The notes: a model not told the origin generated them from the letters alone. A stretch of 64,000 nucleotides of DNA from Ciona savignyi (GCA_000149265.1 CH003024.1:160462-224461); one strand, 5' to 3'; positions 13,263 to 25,115 are shown, counted from the first letter of the stretch. Translations and numbers: made by a program.

Positions 13263-16200
13263 GTGAGTTGGATTTAATTGTGAATATATTTTTTAATTAA
13301 CCCGACTCTAACCATAGGTGTCATTTTTGTCATTTTTAATGAATGTATGAGTTTCACTATGGCTACACGTTATATTGCTTTGTGCTTGCAATTATGCGAA
13401 TATTGAATATATGCCTATTAAATTAATGGAACGGCACATGGGTCAGCGCATTTGTATCCCAGTGATTTGTTAAAGGCTTCGTATACGTAAGACGAAGTTT
13501 TTAATGCGAAATAATCCAGATATATCGAAGAACAATGCATCAATCGATAGCTTTTTCGAATGCGTCCCCATAGGTGTGATTATAACTGCAATATAAAAAC
13601 GAATTCAAAATTGGGAAAATTGAGTTGAGAGCTTTCGCAAAATCGAAATCAATTCGCAGAAAAGGCCCATAAAAAGGAGTTGCATTCTTTAATCTGCAGT
13701 GGCGTACCACGCTAGTAAATCTAACCAACTATGTTAATGAAAAGAGAACAAATCTATGTGCTCTGTGCCAAAAGTAGCACGCACACTCTCACATCTAAAA
13801 CGAAATTTGTAATACCCATATTTTGGTGCGCAGAATTTTATAACTCCAATTTAATTTATTTGCAGTCGGACAATCTTTCCATGGTGTTAGAAGACCCCGA
13901 CGACGCCGTGGCGAAAATCTACTTTGATCCTGCCGAATACAAAGTAATGGAAAATTGCGGTGTCGCCCAACTACAGGTATTCACGGGCCTCGGCCGCTTG
14001 TTTCGCTCAGTATAAACTCTTTGCGGCGACGCAGTACAAACCGGTATAGTCTGAGAATGTATTGGAAGAACGCTATACTGATGCCATGTGTCAAAACGAA
14101 TTCTTTTTAACTTACCATGCTTCTAAACATTGGCTGTATTGATTTAGAGTATTGAATAATCAAGATGCCATATCATATTTCATAGGCTTACGGATACTGA
14201 TCCATATATCCTGTGGCTGATGTATCCCGGATGTCGTAAAATAATGAATAAAAACAATTGCAAATTCAGTTGTCTGTCACATTGTGTTAAATTGAATGAC
14301 ATTTAGTTTGTATGAAATTGGGTTGAATCAAGTTTATTAAAAAGCCAATACCCAGCAATCGGAATCTGTCTACCGTACTTATATTATATTTCAAAATTGA
14401 TTTCCTTGTCAGTTATGTAGAAAATAAAAAAATAAATGCGATTTTTAGTCATTTGTCTGCATAGCATATTTGGTTGGATCAAAACCGACCTCTGGATTAA
14501 TCGGTTGTGTTCTTGGGTAAGCCCCTAAGAGAACATCACCTTAACCCAGTAGATAAATGGGTAAAATAAAACAGAAGCAACGTCTTAATCATATTACGCA
14601 CTGCTGTAGCTCCAGTAATGCAATGATTGGCATAGGACAACGGTCAACGGTCCTTACATGTTTCAATACACAGGGTTAAAGTATGAATACTTTATTCTGT
14701 TAAGCTGGGGTTACCTTTTACAGGTTGTACGGACAGGCGGCGACCTGAACACGACACTGTACGTTGATTACCAGACGGAAGACGGCACCGCGAACGCCGG
14801 GTCTGATTTCGTACACGCCGAGGACACGCTCGTTTTCAAACCCGGCGAGACAACGCGCACCATCGATATCGTTATCATGGATGACGACATTTTCGAAGAG
14901 GATGAGTACTTCCGGGTTAAGCTTTGCAACGTCAGATCCGGCGACGCGGACGGCATGTTCGACACGAAGGGCAACTCAATGCAGGTGGCGAGACTCGAAC
15001 CGCCAGCGGTTGCGACCGTGGTTATATTAGACGATGATCATGCCGGTGTGTTCTCGTTCCCCGAGCCCAGCATCACGGTAAGTTTGGAAAGCAATACTTT
15101 AGCCACACCATGTGTTTAAATTTGGTGGGTTATACACAGCAATTCATGGTTTTAACACCAACTACAACATAACATCTGTGCCTTAATACCAACAACCACA
15201 CTGAAATCATATACCCAGTGATGGGATTCAAGAGGTTCGCATGGGTTCGGTCGAATCCGTTCTTGGAACGTCGGGATAATTACAGATCCGATTCTTGCTT
15301 TTTTTACAGTTATACCTTTTAGGAAACCTGCTGTTAGTAAGTACGATACAAAACAGAACCTGTTCTTAAAATTTTAAATCCCATTACTGGTTATACACCC
15401 AACTCTACAAGAACACATTAAAATTATATACCCAATCCCATTCATATTGGTGCGATTTTACTGATACAGTTCTTTAAGAAACATTTTAACTAGTTATCGC
15501 TTATTAATATTTTTTATTATTGATACAAATTATCCAAGAGGTATTCTTTCATGTTCGGTTTAAATCATCAAACTGATAAGGTGACAATATACCACTTATC
15601 AGTAATTGATGTGCTAAAGCTATTATACAGTGTATTGCGGTATTTAATAATGCGTATGACCTGTACCCCAACATTGCGTCTATTGTTTTACAATAACTAA
15701 AAGCGTGTTTTCCTCCGTGTGTACTGTACGGAGACGCTAATTTAAACTGTATGCCGAGTCTGGAACACGCACTCCTCCGAATGGTGGCCACGCGCTATCC
15801 AACGAGCTTACCGCAGATGAAGAATTAATCTTTCGACTCTTCGTACAGTCATTATCATTCACGAGTACTTAAATTCATGTAGTCACCTTATGTGACAGAT
15901 GTAAATGACCCCTATGTTAATGTTAAATTGCCCACCCTATGTGACAGAGGATATAATATCCGCGCTCTCTTCGTACAGTCATTTAATTCATGAGTACTAA
16001 ATTCATGTAGGCACCCTATGTGACAAAAGTAAATGAAGCCTATCCTATGTTCATGTTAAATTGCCTACCCTATGTGACAGAGGATATAAAATCCGCGCTG
16101 AAAATGATTGAAAGCTGTCGTGTGGACAGACGACGTAGGGCGAGATATCCTACCTAGCTTTAATTGAAGGCGGGCGGTTTATGGCTTGATGTAAGCCGGG

Positions 16201-19200
16201 AATAACTTATGTGAGTGCTTGCTTGGAATACAAGTAGTCCCCCGAGAGCGCAGCTGAGTTGCGATGCCGATGAAAATAGACCTGTGCCCGCGATCTGTCT
16301 TGTGAATTACGATTCAATTTGTCAAACAACAAACTACAGAGCTTCCGATGTATAATCTGAACACCTCTGTCGCACCTAACGAACCTGTAGCAGAGTTAAT
16401 AGGAACTTGTGGCCGCGGTTTTGTTGTGGTCTATATTTAACACACAAGCAATTTCCTAATACTTGCTTGTGTGAGGTTAGGATCTTTAAAGTCAATTATG
16501 TTATCTTTTAACATTTACTTTTGCGGACGTATTTTTATTATAATAATCTTTAAAATAAAGTTTCGTTTTGGTATTTGTCGACCTTTAAAATCCAATAGAC
16601 ATTCATTGGAATTCGATTTGACTCGCTATTTCGGTAATCCGGCGTGTTGTTCGAAAATAACTAAGGAATACTCTCGTGACGGCTCAGCGCGGGTTGTCCG
16701 GGTTTGCAGCTGACGCCCCAAGACGCCACAAGCTTAGTGTGGAGCGCCGACGGCTTGTTTGTCAAGCTCCCGCCTTGTACATTAAACTGCCATTGAGAAC
16801 ATAGCGATACGCGCCTGCAAAACGAAGTACATTGGCTGCCAATATGATGACAATCAAGTCACACGTATAGGATAGCGATCTGACAACACCTTAGACGGGT
16901 TGAGCCGCTAGCGGCCAAGGCTTGTTTGGGTGGTAAGCTTGACAGTACGGTCTGCACTAATGGAGAATAAGTGGCAACTTGACAGAAAAATTAACTGCTC
17001 CTACGTAATCATAAATTTATGGGCTGCTATTAACATCAATTAATTTACAGTTTTACTGTCAGTGCCTTGATATCTTTCATTCTCCACAGGTAAGCGAGGG
17101 GGTAGGTGTCCTTAAAATCGAAGTTCAACGAAACAGCGGTGCGCGAGGCCGTATTATAGTCCCCTATAAGACCGTGAACGGCACTGCAAAAGGAGGGGGC
17201 GAGGACTTCATTGACACGATTGGAGAGCTGGAATTCGACAATGATGAAACCACGTGAGTGCTTACTCAACTCGATCGATTCCTTTGCGCACAGTGCAGGT
17301 TGGGTTTAGATCGATATTGGTGTAATGTGTAGTGCAATTTAATTGCCGGCGGTCTTGCAAACACACAGTGTTGTGTATAATGGCTTGCTTTGTTTCAAGA
17401 TGCCGTGTTTGATCGTCCCCCCCCAAAAAAAACGACTGCAATTCTCGCATTAACGGTTGTAAGAATGTTAAACACTCGCAGTTTAACGGTTAGAGCACAG
17501 CCGTCTAAGTCATTCGCTCTTTGCCCATTTACCTCAACCGCTTCTATTGCTCGGCAATTAAGGCACGTAACGACTGCAGCTAAACCAAACAAATTAAAGC
17601 AAACCAGCCGGAAAAGTCAACTCACATTCAATAAGGAACAATCTAGAACAAACTCTTACAAACGACTTTGTGCACAAGTACATTTTCCTTCCGCACTCTT
17701 TCTTCGGGAAAACGTACGCATATATTTCAATAACGGTAATTTAGACCTATAGAAGAAAACTGTAAAGGAAAAACTCTAAAAAATACGTATAAGATAAAAC
17801 TGTAAAGAAAAACTCTAAAAAAGACCTATAAGATAAAACTATAAAGGAAAACTTTAAAAAAGACCTATAAGGTAAAACTGTAAAGGAAAAACTCTAAAAA
17901 AAAGACCTACAAGAGAAAACTGTAAAGCGAAAAAATATAAACTTCAGTTGGTGTTAAAGTGGGGTCGATATCGACTTGTGTGGAATCAATGGGGTTGCTC
18001 GGGAACGATCAAGTATCCTACTCGTTTCGTTGGCATGTTGATCAAAAATTACCGATTCCGTATTCTTTCCAATGTTAAATAAGTTCGATTTTATATAAAA
18101 ATTACCGATTCCGTATTCTTTCCAATGTTAAATAAGTTCAATTTTATATAAAAATTACCGATTCCGTATTCTTTCCAATGTTAAATAAGTTCGATTTTAT
18201 ATAAAAATTACCGATTCCGTATTCTTTTAAATGTTAAATAAGTTCGATTTTATATACCGGCATTAGCATGTGCCGTGTTTGAAAATCCATAATGATATAT
18301 TCTTGCACTGGTATCTTGAAACAAAGCAGAAAGCCGTCGTAGTTCTGATTGAAAACATTGACATAATTGTACAATTTTGAATGATGTTGTTTTGTATTAA
18401 ATTAATGTTAACTATTATTCATTTTACAACTTAGTAGAATTTCAAAGAAATCTTTAATTTTCATCTTTTATTTTTCTTTCTTTCATACTTCCCTTGGGTA
18501 TTTGAATAAATCTTTCTCGTATCTTATTACATTTCGTTTCTGGGGAGCGCACGTCCTGGCAGTGCCTATGACCCACACTTACTTAACACGGTTATACGCT
18601 CCCGACCGCAGAAAACACATCAGCGTACCGATAGTCGACGACGAAGAATACGAAAAAAATAAAAGCTTTTTTGTCGAGCTTTCCCAGCCCAAGTTCTACT
18701 CAGACAAAGATTCAGGTTTGACCGTCACTGTTGATGTTTAAAGACCGTTGTGTAATCCACCGCAAGATAGCATGTAACTTACAGCATGAGTGTTATTGTC
18801 ATGTTTCTGTCAAGCGCAATAATGTTTCATACTTATTAACGTGAAAATTAGAGCAGTCTTGAACCTTGCGTACCGGGAAGGGATGTATTAAGGAAGGACA
18901 AAGACCCTTCGCCGCAAATTTGTGACCGCGGTGCAGCACTACCGGAAGACAGCTTGCGCCTACAAACTGAATTAGGACTAAATTAAGTTTATGAAAATTA
19001 ATCCACCAAACACGTGAAATTGAAAATGAGATTAGGGCTTCGGAGGAAAATGAAAAACCGCAGAAGTTATTACGTCAGCTCCCATGCGTGTTGGGCGTTC
19101 TAGTAGTTGCAGAAGTACTCGGCTTATCACAGACAACTTGACACAGTCCAGATTTCTGGCGTTGAAAGATGTAATTGGGCTAAAAGAAACATTATGTAAG

Positions 19201-22200
19201 TCGATATAATCTGATCTACCTTCTACTCCCTCCTTCCTACTCGTTTAACTTCCGTTCACATAATGTCTTACATTTTCTGTTACACAACACGCAACACCAC
19301 AAAAGACTAAACAATTAAGTTATTTCATAACTACCAAACGCAGAAAGGACATCTGTGTTCCGCTACTGGACAGCAACTCATATAACAAAAAGGTCTGGTT
19401 CAGAGTAGAACTCGGGGAACCATATTCAACGTCCAAATCACTCGGTAAGTATATGCCAGGTATTGGGGCCGTTATACATTTCTGGTCTGAAGGGGTCCGT
19501 GTTACTATATAAGATGTAGGCCTAATAGCGTTTCAGAAACGAGTAATACGGGTGGTTTGAAATATTCGTACGATGGAATAATTTCATATACATCATTTCA
19601 CTTAAAAATGTACCCAGTGACCAGTCAATTGCGAGTTTAATACCTATAAATAAGCAAACGTACAATATCCCAAGGAGGATAGGCGCGGTCCCAGAACAGC
19701 CCAGTGTGCCAGATATTTTTACTGATATCTAAAAGTTATACATTCGATCCATTAGTCTTAGATGATTTTTATCTCCTTTTGGTAATCGATGGGATTTTAG
19801 GATTGGTAAGCAGTATCGCAGTGCCTTTTGTACCTTTTGTACTTTATAACCACCGGGAAAAAGAAAGCATTTATGATGCTACCAGACGAAACAGCTTTTT
19901 GGAATTAGGTCAATTAACCGGCGGAATGACGTCAATGTATTGATTAGATGGCCTAGTAACTAAGGTACCTAGGATTGGGGCTGTTCAATAGGCCACAGGA
20001 ATGACACCGAAGGATTTAGTTCGGATTTTTTCGCCCGACTAAATGCATGAAAATGACTTTATCAGATGTAATATGCTACTCACACGTAATGTTGCTAAGA
20101 GAGCATGAAATATTACTCACCAAACGTTTGCATGTATAAGTTTGTACTTGTGTGTTTGTGACCTTTCAGGAAAAATTCATTGTCCCATTTCTCAATTCTG
20201 ATGTCATTTAGCAACCGCTACAGCCAATTCTACGACATGAGTAAAAGTGTACATTCTTTGAGGGGTGACTCTTACGATGCGTTTCTTAGCATAACAGTTT
20301 CTTCTTCACTGCGTAGGAACAGATGCTGGAAGCGACTCCGGTATCAATGGAAAAGAGGATGAGAAGAAAAAGACGGACGAACAAGAAGAAGAAGCGAGGA
20401 GAATCGCGGAACTGGGGAAACCCCGTCTCGGCGCGCAGACATCAATAGAAGTTATGATTGAAGAAAGCTACGAGTTTAAGGTTTTATTTCTGGTTATTTT
20501 TTCAATCACTGCCGTTTTTGTTTTTTATTTTGAAATTCAGTAAAAATGTGATAAAAATGTCCTTAGTTCATGTTACTTAACCTAACATTGTGATTTGGAT
20601 TATTTTATTCAAGGTTATACACTTAAGAAACTCAGTGTTATTTCCTGTTGATTTTAAATTTACATTTTTATCCCGACGGTCGGAAAAAAAGTTCTACGTA
20701 ATGTAAACTACTTTATAATGTACGTCTGGTATAATCTTATTACTTTTCATGTTACTTTAGAATACTGTCGACAAGCTCATCAAGAAAGCGAACCTGGCTG
20801 TGATTGTCGGTACCTCATCTTGGAGAGAACAATTTACCGAGGCTTTATCTGTCAATGGAGGTATGGTATATATCCTTCCAGTTTAAAGTTTTATTTAAAA
20901 ACGTGTTCTTATTGTCGTGTGTACTTATTTTCAGTCTGTTTCGTCTGGCAATCGACAAAGTAAAACAGCCAGTCTTTCCAAAACAAATCTAGTTACGGTG
21001 ATTTCGGCTTAACCGTTCAAAAACATCACAAACACCTCTGACTCATATCCTAGGTTGCTGCTCCTTATAAACCAAAGTTGAAGATATCTGTAACTCAATC
21101 CGCTTTAAAATACAAACAGTATACAAACAGAAAACACCACCTATGACAGTGAAACCAAAAATAGAATTTAAGCTACCCGCACAAATTTCTACTTCAAAAG
21201 AAAGTCAACAAACCACAATTTTAGATTTGGTTTATGGCGAATACACTTTGAATGGTATACGTAAATATACGTCAGCCGACAACCCTGGAAATTTCAATTT
21301 CGATCAGATATATTTCTCAAGTAGATATAACTGATAAGCCATACCTGATACCTGCCACAAAATTCTCGGATTTAATAAGAAGGCAGCCTATATGATAATG
21401 TATATGTAATGTCGCCATAAGTCTTGTTGTCCGACGGTGCGAAAATCTGGTAAAGCAATTGCTACAACTATACATTAACGTACCGACTTGGGTGTGATTA
21501 CCGAACCACTTCTTAGTTAATGAGTAGAATTAAAAGGCCGTGGGTGCGATCTGTAAATCAACATTCCTTGTTGCTTCCGAATCTAAGTTAAAGTTTTAAA
21601 TTGACACACAAAGATTTTTTTCTGATGCGAGTATTCGATTACCAAAAGTGTGGCAGAGGCAATCTTTAGTTAATAAAAGTGTGATAAGCACAATCTGTAG
21701 TGAACGGATTGCTGTTACTAATCCCCAAATTGAGGTATTTGATTTTTATGCTTCTGTGTTTATTATTCATTGTTAGTTTATTGTTTTACCATAGTATACT
21801 GAACCTGTTTTTGTTTTACTATAGTATACTGAACCTGTTTTTGTTTTACCATAGTATACTGAACCTGTTTTTGTTTTACTATAGTATACTGAACCTGTTT
21901 TTGTTTTACCATAGTATACTGAACCTGTTTTTGTTTTACTATAGTATACTGAACCTGTTTTTGTTTTACCATAGTATACTGAACCTGTTTTTGTTTTACC
22001 ATAGTATACTGAACCTGTTTTTGTTTTACCATAGTATACTGAACCTGTTTTTGTTTTACTATAGTATACTGAACCTGTTATACATTGATTTACACAGAAA
22101 GAAATGATTAAAATTCCTCCTTTTAATCCAGGCGATGAAAGCGGGGAAGAAGAAGAATCTGAACCTTCCTGTTTTGATTATGTGATGCATTTCTTGACCG

Positions 22201-23701
22201 TTTTCTGGAAGGTGAGTCTTTGTGTAACCCTCAAGCTTGCTGGTTTTAGCCAATCGTACTTTAAACTGTTTATTAAATCGAAGCAGAAAATTGTGTGAAA
22301 AGATAGATGTTTCGGAATGAATTCTGATTCCATTTTAGTCGCCTCTGAAGAGTATTGTATTGGCTTTGTTAATTTTTCAAGTTGTAACTCTAAAATCTGT
22401 TAACGCACTTCCGCTCGTAAAACTAAGTATTTTCACAGCTGATGTTTGCTTTCGTACCACCCACTGAGTACCTCGGCGGATGGGGCTGTTTTACCGTCTC
22501 GATTCTGATGATCGGATTCCTAACTGCGATTATCGGAGACGTTGCCTCCGCGTTCGGCTGCGTGGTAAACCTCAATGACGCCGTAACTGCCGTCACGCTC
22601 GTTGCCATGGGTACCAGCGTACCGGGTAAGCACGCAAGCGAATGGTTGATTTTCACTGATAAAACTAAAGACGCTGTCTGCGTGACTGAACGAACTCAGA
22701 TTTGATTGCTATCAGTAATTGCATTCACATACGTGCGTCACAGAAATAAATAAGTTCTACTTTTAAAACTTTTAGCAATTTTGCCTTACGTACTAAAATC
22801 CGATGAAATATTTGCTAAATGGCAAATTAAGGGTTGATATATATAGAAAGCAAATTATTATTTATTCTTTTTGCAAACACATGACAAACCACATAAAAGA
22901 CAAGTTGCCTGAACAAATAAATAATGATATAAAGTAAAACGGTTATAGTGTAGAATAATAATAATGTGAAAACAATAGGACATTAAAGCCTAAAATAGGG
23001 TACTTATGTTTTTCTCTTTTTGGGAAAGCAGGAGGATCGATAAAGCACCGTCAGTCGTCATATTACCTCGTGCCCACCGTCGTTTTGCCGTAGTATTTTA
23101 GTTTGCAGTTTTTAATGGATTGTATAACTTATAGTCTTATAGTTTTATAGTTTTAGTTTAACAAATTAAACTGCTAAGTTTGGGTAACTTACCCTTAGTG
23201 CTTTGTCCCAGAACAAAAATAACACGGTCTGACGAGTTACTGAACGTCAACCAGTCGAATATATGTATACTGTGACGTACCTAATGAGTTCGTAAATTGT
23301 TTCCAGACACCTTTGCCAGCAAAGTAGCTGCCGTTGGCGACCAATACGCCGATGCCTCCATCGGTAATGTGACCGGTTCGAACGCGGTCAACGTGTTCCT
23401 CGGTATCGGTATCGCCTGGACCATTGCCGCCATCTATTGGGCCGTCACCGGAAAAACGCCCGAGGAGCAGAAGTTCAGGATCGATCCCGGGAACCTTGCG
23501 TTCTCCGTCACCGTATTTTCGATTTTAGCCGTTTTCGCCATCGGGATACTGATGTTCCGAAGAAAATGTAAATCGATTCAAGCTGAACTGGGAGGACCGC
23601 GAACCTCCAAGATCGTGTGTAGTTTAATGTTCGTCATGTTTTGGTTGGTTTACATACTTCTGGCCGCTCTGGACAGTTACTGCATCATCAAGACCTTCTA
23701 A
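12078..23701 (+). CDS. NCX: Sodium/calcium exchanger NCX (SLC8 family), spliced gene
   Basis: Plasma-membrane antiporter that exchanges sodium ions for calcium ions and clears cytosolic calcium. Exons read: 12078-13262, 13866-13976, 14724-15077, 17090-17253, then 18612-18715 or 19344-19444, 20317-20480, 20761-20860, 22132-22211, 22439-22625, 23307-23701. All have AG/GT borders and phases that join without a shift. The protein has 947 residues with the first alternative exon or 946 with the second, as expected for SLC8. In order: signal peptide, five N-terminal membrane segments with alpha-1 repeat (GSSAPEIML), XIP-like basic segment, two Calx-beta domains, and the C-terminal membrane part with alpha-2 repeat (GTSVPDTFASK, GNVTGSNAVN). 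Ends with a hydrophobic tail and TAA at 23699-23701. Untranslated exons were not placed. Identity is very secure; individual borders slightly less so. Confidence 0.95.
13866..15077 (+). CDS. NCX: NCX exons 2 and 3: Calx-beta domain 1 (CBD1)
   Basis: Exon 2 (13866-13976) and exon 3 (14724-15077) are both phase 0 at each end. They encode the first cytosolic calcium-sensor domain. Acidic calcium-binding clusters are visible: TEDGTANAGSDF, DDDIFEEDEYF and LDDDHAG. In the family these bind several calcium ions and activate transport. Splice sites are strong (TGCAG and CAG acceptors; GTATTC and GTAAGT donors). Confidence 0.92.
15839..16099. repeat. Tandem duplication, two copies of about 130 bp
   Basis: Copies start at 15839 and 15969 (CTTCGTACAGTCATT) and both end in GAGGATATAA and TCCGCGCT. 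Each copy itself contains CACC(T)TATGTGACA twice. The duplication lies in the NCX intron between CBD1 and CBD2. Confidence 0.8.
17090..17253 (+). CDS. NCX: NCX exon 4: start of Calx-beta domain 2 (CBD2)
   Basis: The 164-base exon encodes the start of CBD2, including SEGVGVLKIEVQRNSG and the loop VNGTAKGGGEDF. It enters in phase 0 and leaves in phase 2 (AC before GTGAGT), so the next exon must supply one base. That is the family's position for the alternatively spliced exons. Confidence 0.92.
17743..17930. repeat. Tandem array, about 41-bp unit, 4-5 copies
   Basis: The unit is GACCTATAAGATAAAACTGT followed by AAAGGAAAAACTCTAAAAAA. Copies vary slightly in length. It lies in the NCX intron upstream of the alternative exons. 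Confidence 0.75.
18044..18256. repeat. Tandem array, 53-bp unit, four copies
   Basis: Each unit starts AAAAATTACCGATTCCG and ends GATTTTATAT. The copies differ by only one to three bases, so the array is young. Same NCX intron as the 41-bp array. Confidence 0.88.
18612..18715 (+). CDS. NCX: NCX exon 5, alternative CBD2 exon of the vertebrate A/B type
   Basis: The 104-base exon begins after CCGCAG and ends before GTTTGA. It completes the codon left open by exon 4 and ends in phase 1. It encodes KHISVPIVDDEEYEKNKSFF, close to the vertebrate mutually exclusive exons (VIDDEEYEKNK). In the family this segment carries CBD2 calcium-binding residues and sets calcium and sodium regulation. The donor is weaker than that of exon 6, which may matter for choice between them. 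Confidence 0.85.
19344..19444 (+). CDS. NCX: NCX exon 6, second alternative CBD2 exon
   Basis: The 101-base exon begins after ACGCAG and ends before GTAAGT. It has the same entry phase (one base) and exit phase (one base) as exon 5 and aligns to it: KDICVPLLDSNSYNKKVWF against KHISVPIVDDEEYEKNKSFF. The acidic DDEEYE is replaced by DSNSYN, so calcium binding by CBD2 should be weaker or lost with this exon. Including both exons would break the frame, so they should be mutually exclusive. Confidence 0.82.
19814..19908 (+). other. Possible third alternative CBD2 exon, or its remnant
   Basis: After GTAAGCAG there is an open 95-base stretch encoding IAVPFVPFVLY then RRNSFLELG. It resembles exons 5 and 6 (ISVPIV, KKVWFRVELG) and has the same phases if the donor is GTCAAT at 19909. 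That donor is poor, and the middle of the segment does not align. It may be a decayed duplicate or a chance likeness. Confidence 0.3.
20317..20860 (+). CDS. NCX: NCX exons 7 and 8: charged linker and end of CBD2
   Basis: Exon 7 (20317-20480) encodes a Lys/Glu-rich linker followed by RRIAELGKPRLG and IEESYEFK. Exon 8 (20761-20860) encodes NTVDKLIKKANLAVIVGTSS. Both match the NCX1 order closely. Exon 7 has two usable acceptors six bases apart (start 20317 or 20323), giving or omitting Gly-Thr. The acidic linker lies where vertebrate genes carry small optional exons. Confidence 0.9.
21780..22079. repeat. Tandem array, 30-bp unit, ten copies
   Basis: The unit is TTGTTTTACCATAGTATACT followed by GAACCTGTTT. 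Ten copies are almost identical except that the tenth base alternates C and T (order C T C T C T C C C T), so a 60-bp higher-order unit is visible. Because 30 is divisible by three and the unit has an open frame on both strands, it creates artificial repeat ORFs. It ends about 50 bases before NCX exon 9. Confidence 0.95.
22132..23701 (+). CDS. NCX: NCX exons 9-11: C-terminal membrane domain and alpha-2 repeat
   Basis: Exon 9 (22132-22211) encodes an acidic run and PSCFDYVMHFLTVFWK. Exon 10 (22439-22625) encodes membrane segments up to GTSVP. Exon 11 (23307-23701) begins inside the codon for the aspartate of GTSVPDTFASK and continues to GNVTGSNAVNVFLGIG, GGPRTSK and the stop. The alpha-2 residues conserved in all exchangers are present. 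Borders are strong (GTGAGT, GTAAGC; TTTCACAG, TTTCCAG). Confidence 0.94.
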
Positions 23702-24717
23702 AGCAGCGTTGGCCAGCGAAGACCTCGTGGGAACTGCTCCCGGACAATTGACCGGAAGCAAACGGACGGCATTCGCCGGGCGAAGCTAGCAATGCGTTTT
23801 TACAACACCTTCTAGTTTGGCGTCGTTACCAGCTCGAGCCATGTCTGTTAAAATTCTGAGATATACGCAAACTTTTGTAAAAACGGTCAATTTTTGCGTA
23901 CCTGGTCAGTAACCCATTTTGCAGCCAACTAAACTTTGTCCTCGATTTGATTTCTGAATTCGGTTACACGCGGACAAAACGCTTTTGATAAAATATTTTC
24001 TACTTTCGATGCTTGCCACGGCGTGGTAAAATTCTTTAAGGTGTAACTACACTGTTTAATCGCTTTCGGGGTCCCTTCACACGACGCCTCAATATATATT
24101 GGTGCGCAAATGCAGACCTTCCCTGAAACACCACTACAAATTTTCCAATTTGCACACCTGTATTTTAGCCTCCGTTTCCGAATCTGGCTGTTGTGGCGCA
24201 AGGAAAGTTTTTGAAACTTATCACCGTTATACATATTTACGTACAAAGTCGTTCTCTTAGCGGGCTGCAGAGGATAGAAAATCCACGCCGAGCAACTTTC
24301 TACCGAGATTTCCGTCGAATGTGTGCAGTTTTCCGCATGGCTTCCACTTTTCACTTGCCCTTAAGGGCGATTTTAGGCTTGTACTGTTCCCGTTTTTCTA
24401 CTGTTACCGCTATTTATTCTGCTCGCGTTCGCTGGTCACCTATGGCCATTTTCCTGGCGTTTGGTGACGACTATGGATTGTTCATTTTTGTTGTGTGTTA
24501 TGTGCTCTGACGTCATCTCTTAGGTCATTACACCACATGGGGCGCTACCGAGTCCTCGATCTTCAAAACCACTCTCCTCCATGTAATTTGATTGTCTTGC
24601 TTATTGCAAGAATTGTCCAAATTCAGTCAAAAATTATAAAACTAAAACGGCTGTGTGGCCAAACGGTTAAGGTGACTAAAAAGTCTCCTTAACCAGTCCG
24701 TCGTCGTTTCGAAATGG

Positions 24718-25115
24718 AGAAGGATATTCATGTTTATCCCCTTGAATGGGAAAACTATATAAAGGGTGGTTAACACACGGGAAATCGTCAGCTCACCTCA
24801 CACTTACCGTCGGGTTACCGGAGCTATATTATTGCAATGTGTTGTGTGGTTAAGATATTCCTTTAATTTGGTAGAACCCAATAATCCGCTGGGTTCAGGC
24901 ATTGTCCGTAAAGTGCCTTGCCCAAGGACACAACCGATCGTTGGGTTACGTAGACACGTTCCTGCAACTAGGTAGAACCCATTAATCCGCAGGGTTCAGG
25001 CATTGTCCGTTAAATGCTTTGTTCAAGACAACCGACTCGTCTAGCGACCAATTTCGTATCTGCAACCCTTCGGCTCTAAGGCGGCGTACTAACCCACCAG
25101 ATTAATCTGTCGGAC
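24718..25115 (-). repeat. SINE family A copy with an internal duplication
   Basis: All landmarks of the family are present. The block from GGTAGAACCCA to the TTGC/TTGTTCAAG segment occurs twice (from about 24870 and 24970), so this copy is about 100 bases longer than the others. The minus-strand tRNA-like head is at the right end. Confidence 0.75.

Noticed and set aside
20170-20240. 71-base segment after TTTCAG with phases like the NCX alternative exons
   Set aside because: Encoded sequence in the required frame does not resemble CBD2; the similar-looking KFIVPFLNS is in the wrong frame and ends in a stop.
21780-22079. CRISPR-like regular repeats
   Set aside because: Units are contiguous with no spacers, and the context is a eukaryotic intron.
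21700-22107. 135-residue plus-strand ORF and 84-residue minus-strand ORF of repeated FYHSILNLFL / MVKQKQVQYT
   Set aside because: Both are translations of the 30-bp intronic tandem array, whose unit length is a multiple of three; no independent coding evidence.
23929-24354. 141-residue minus-strand ORF behind NCX
   Set aside because: No recognisable motif and no phased neighbouring exons; it lies in the probable NCX 3' UTR.
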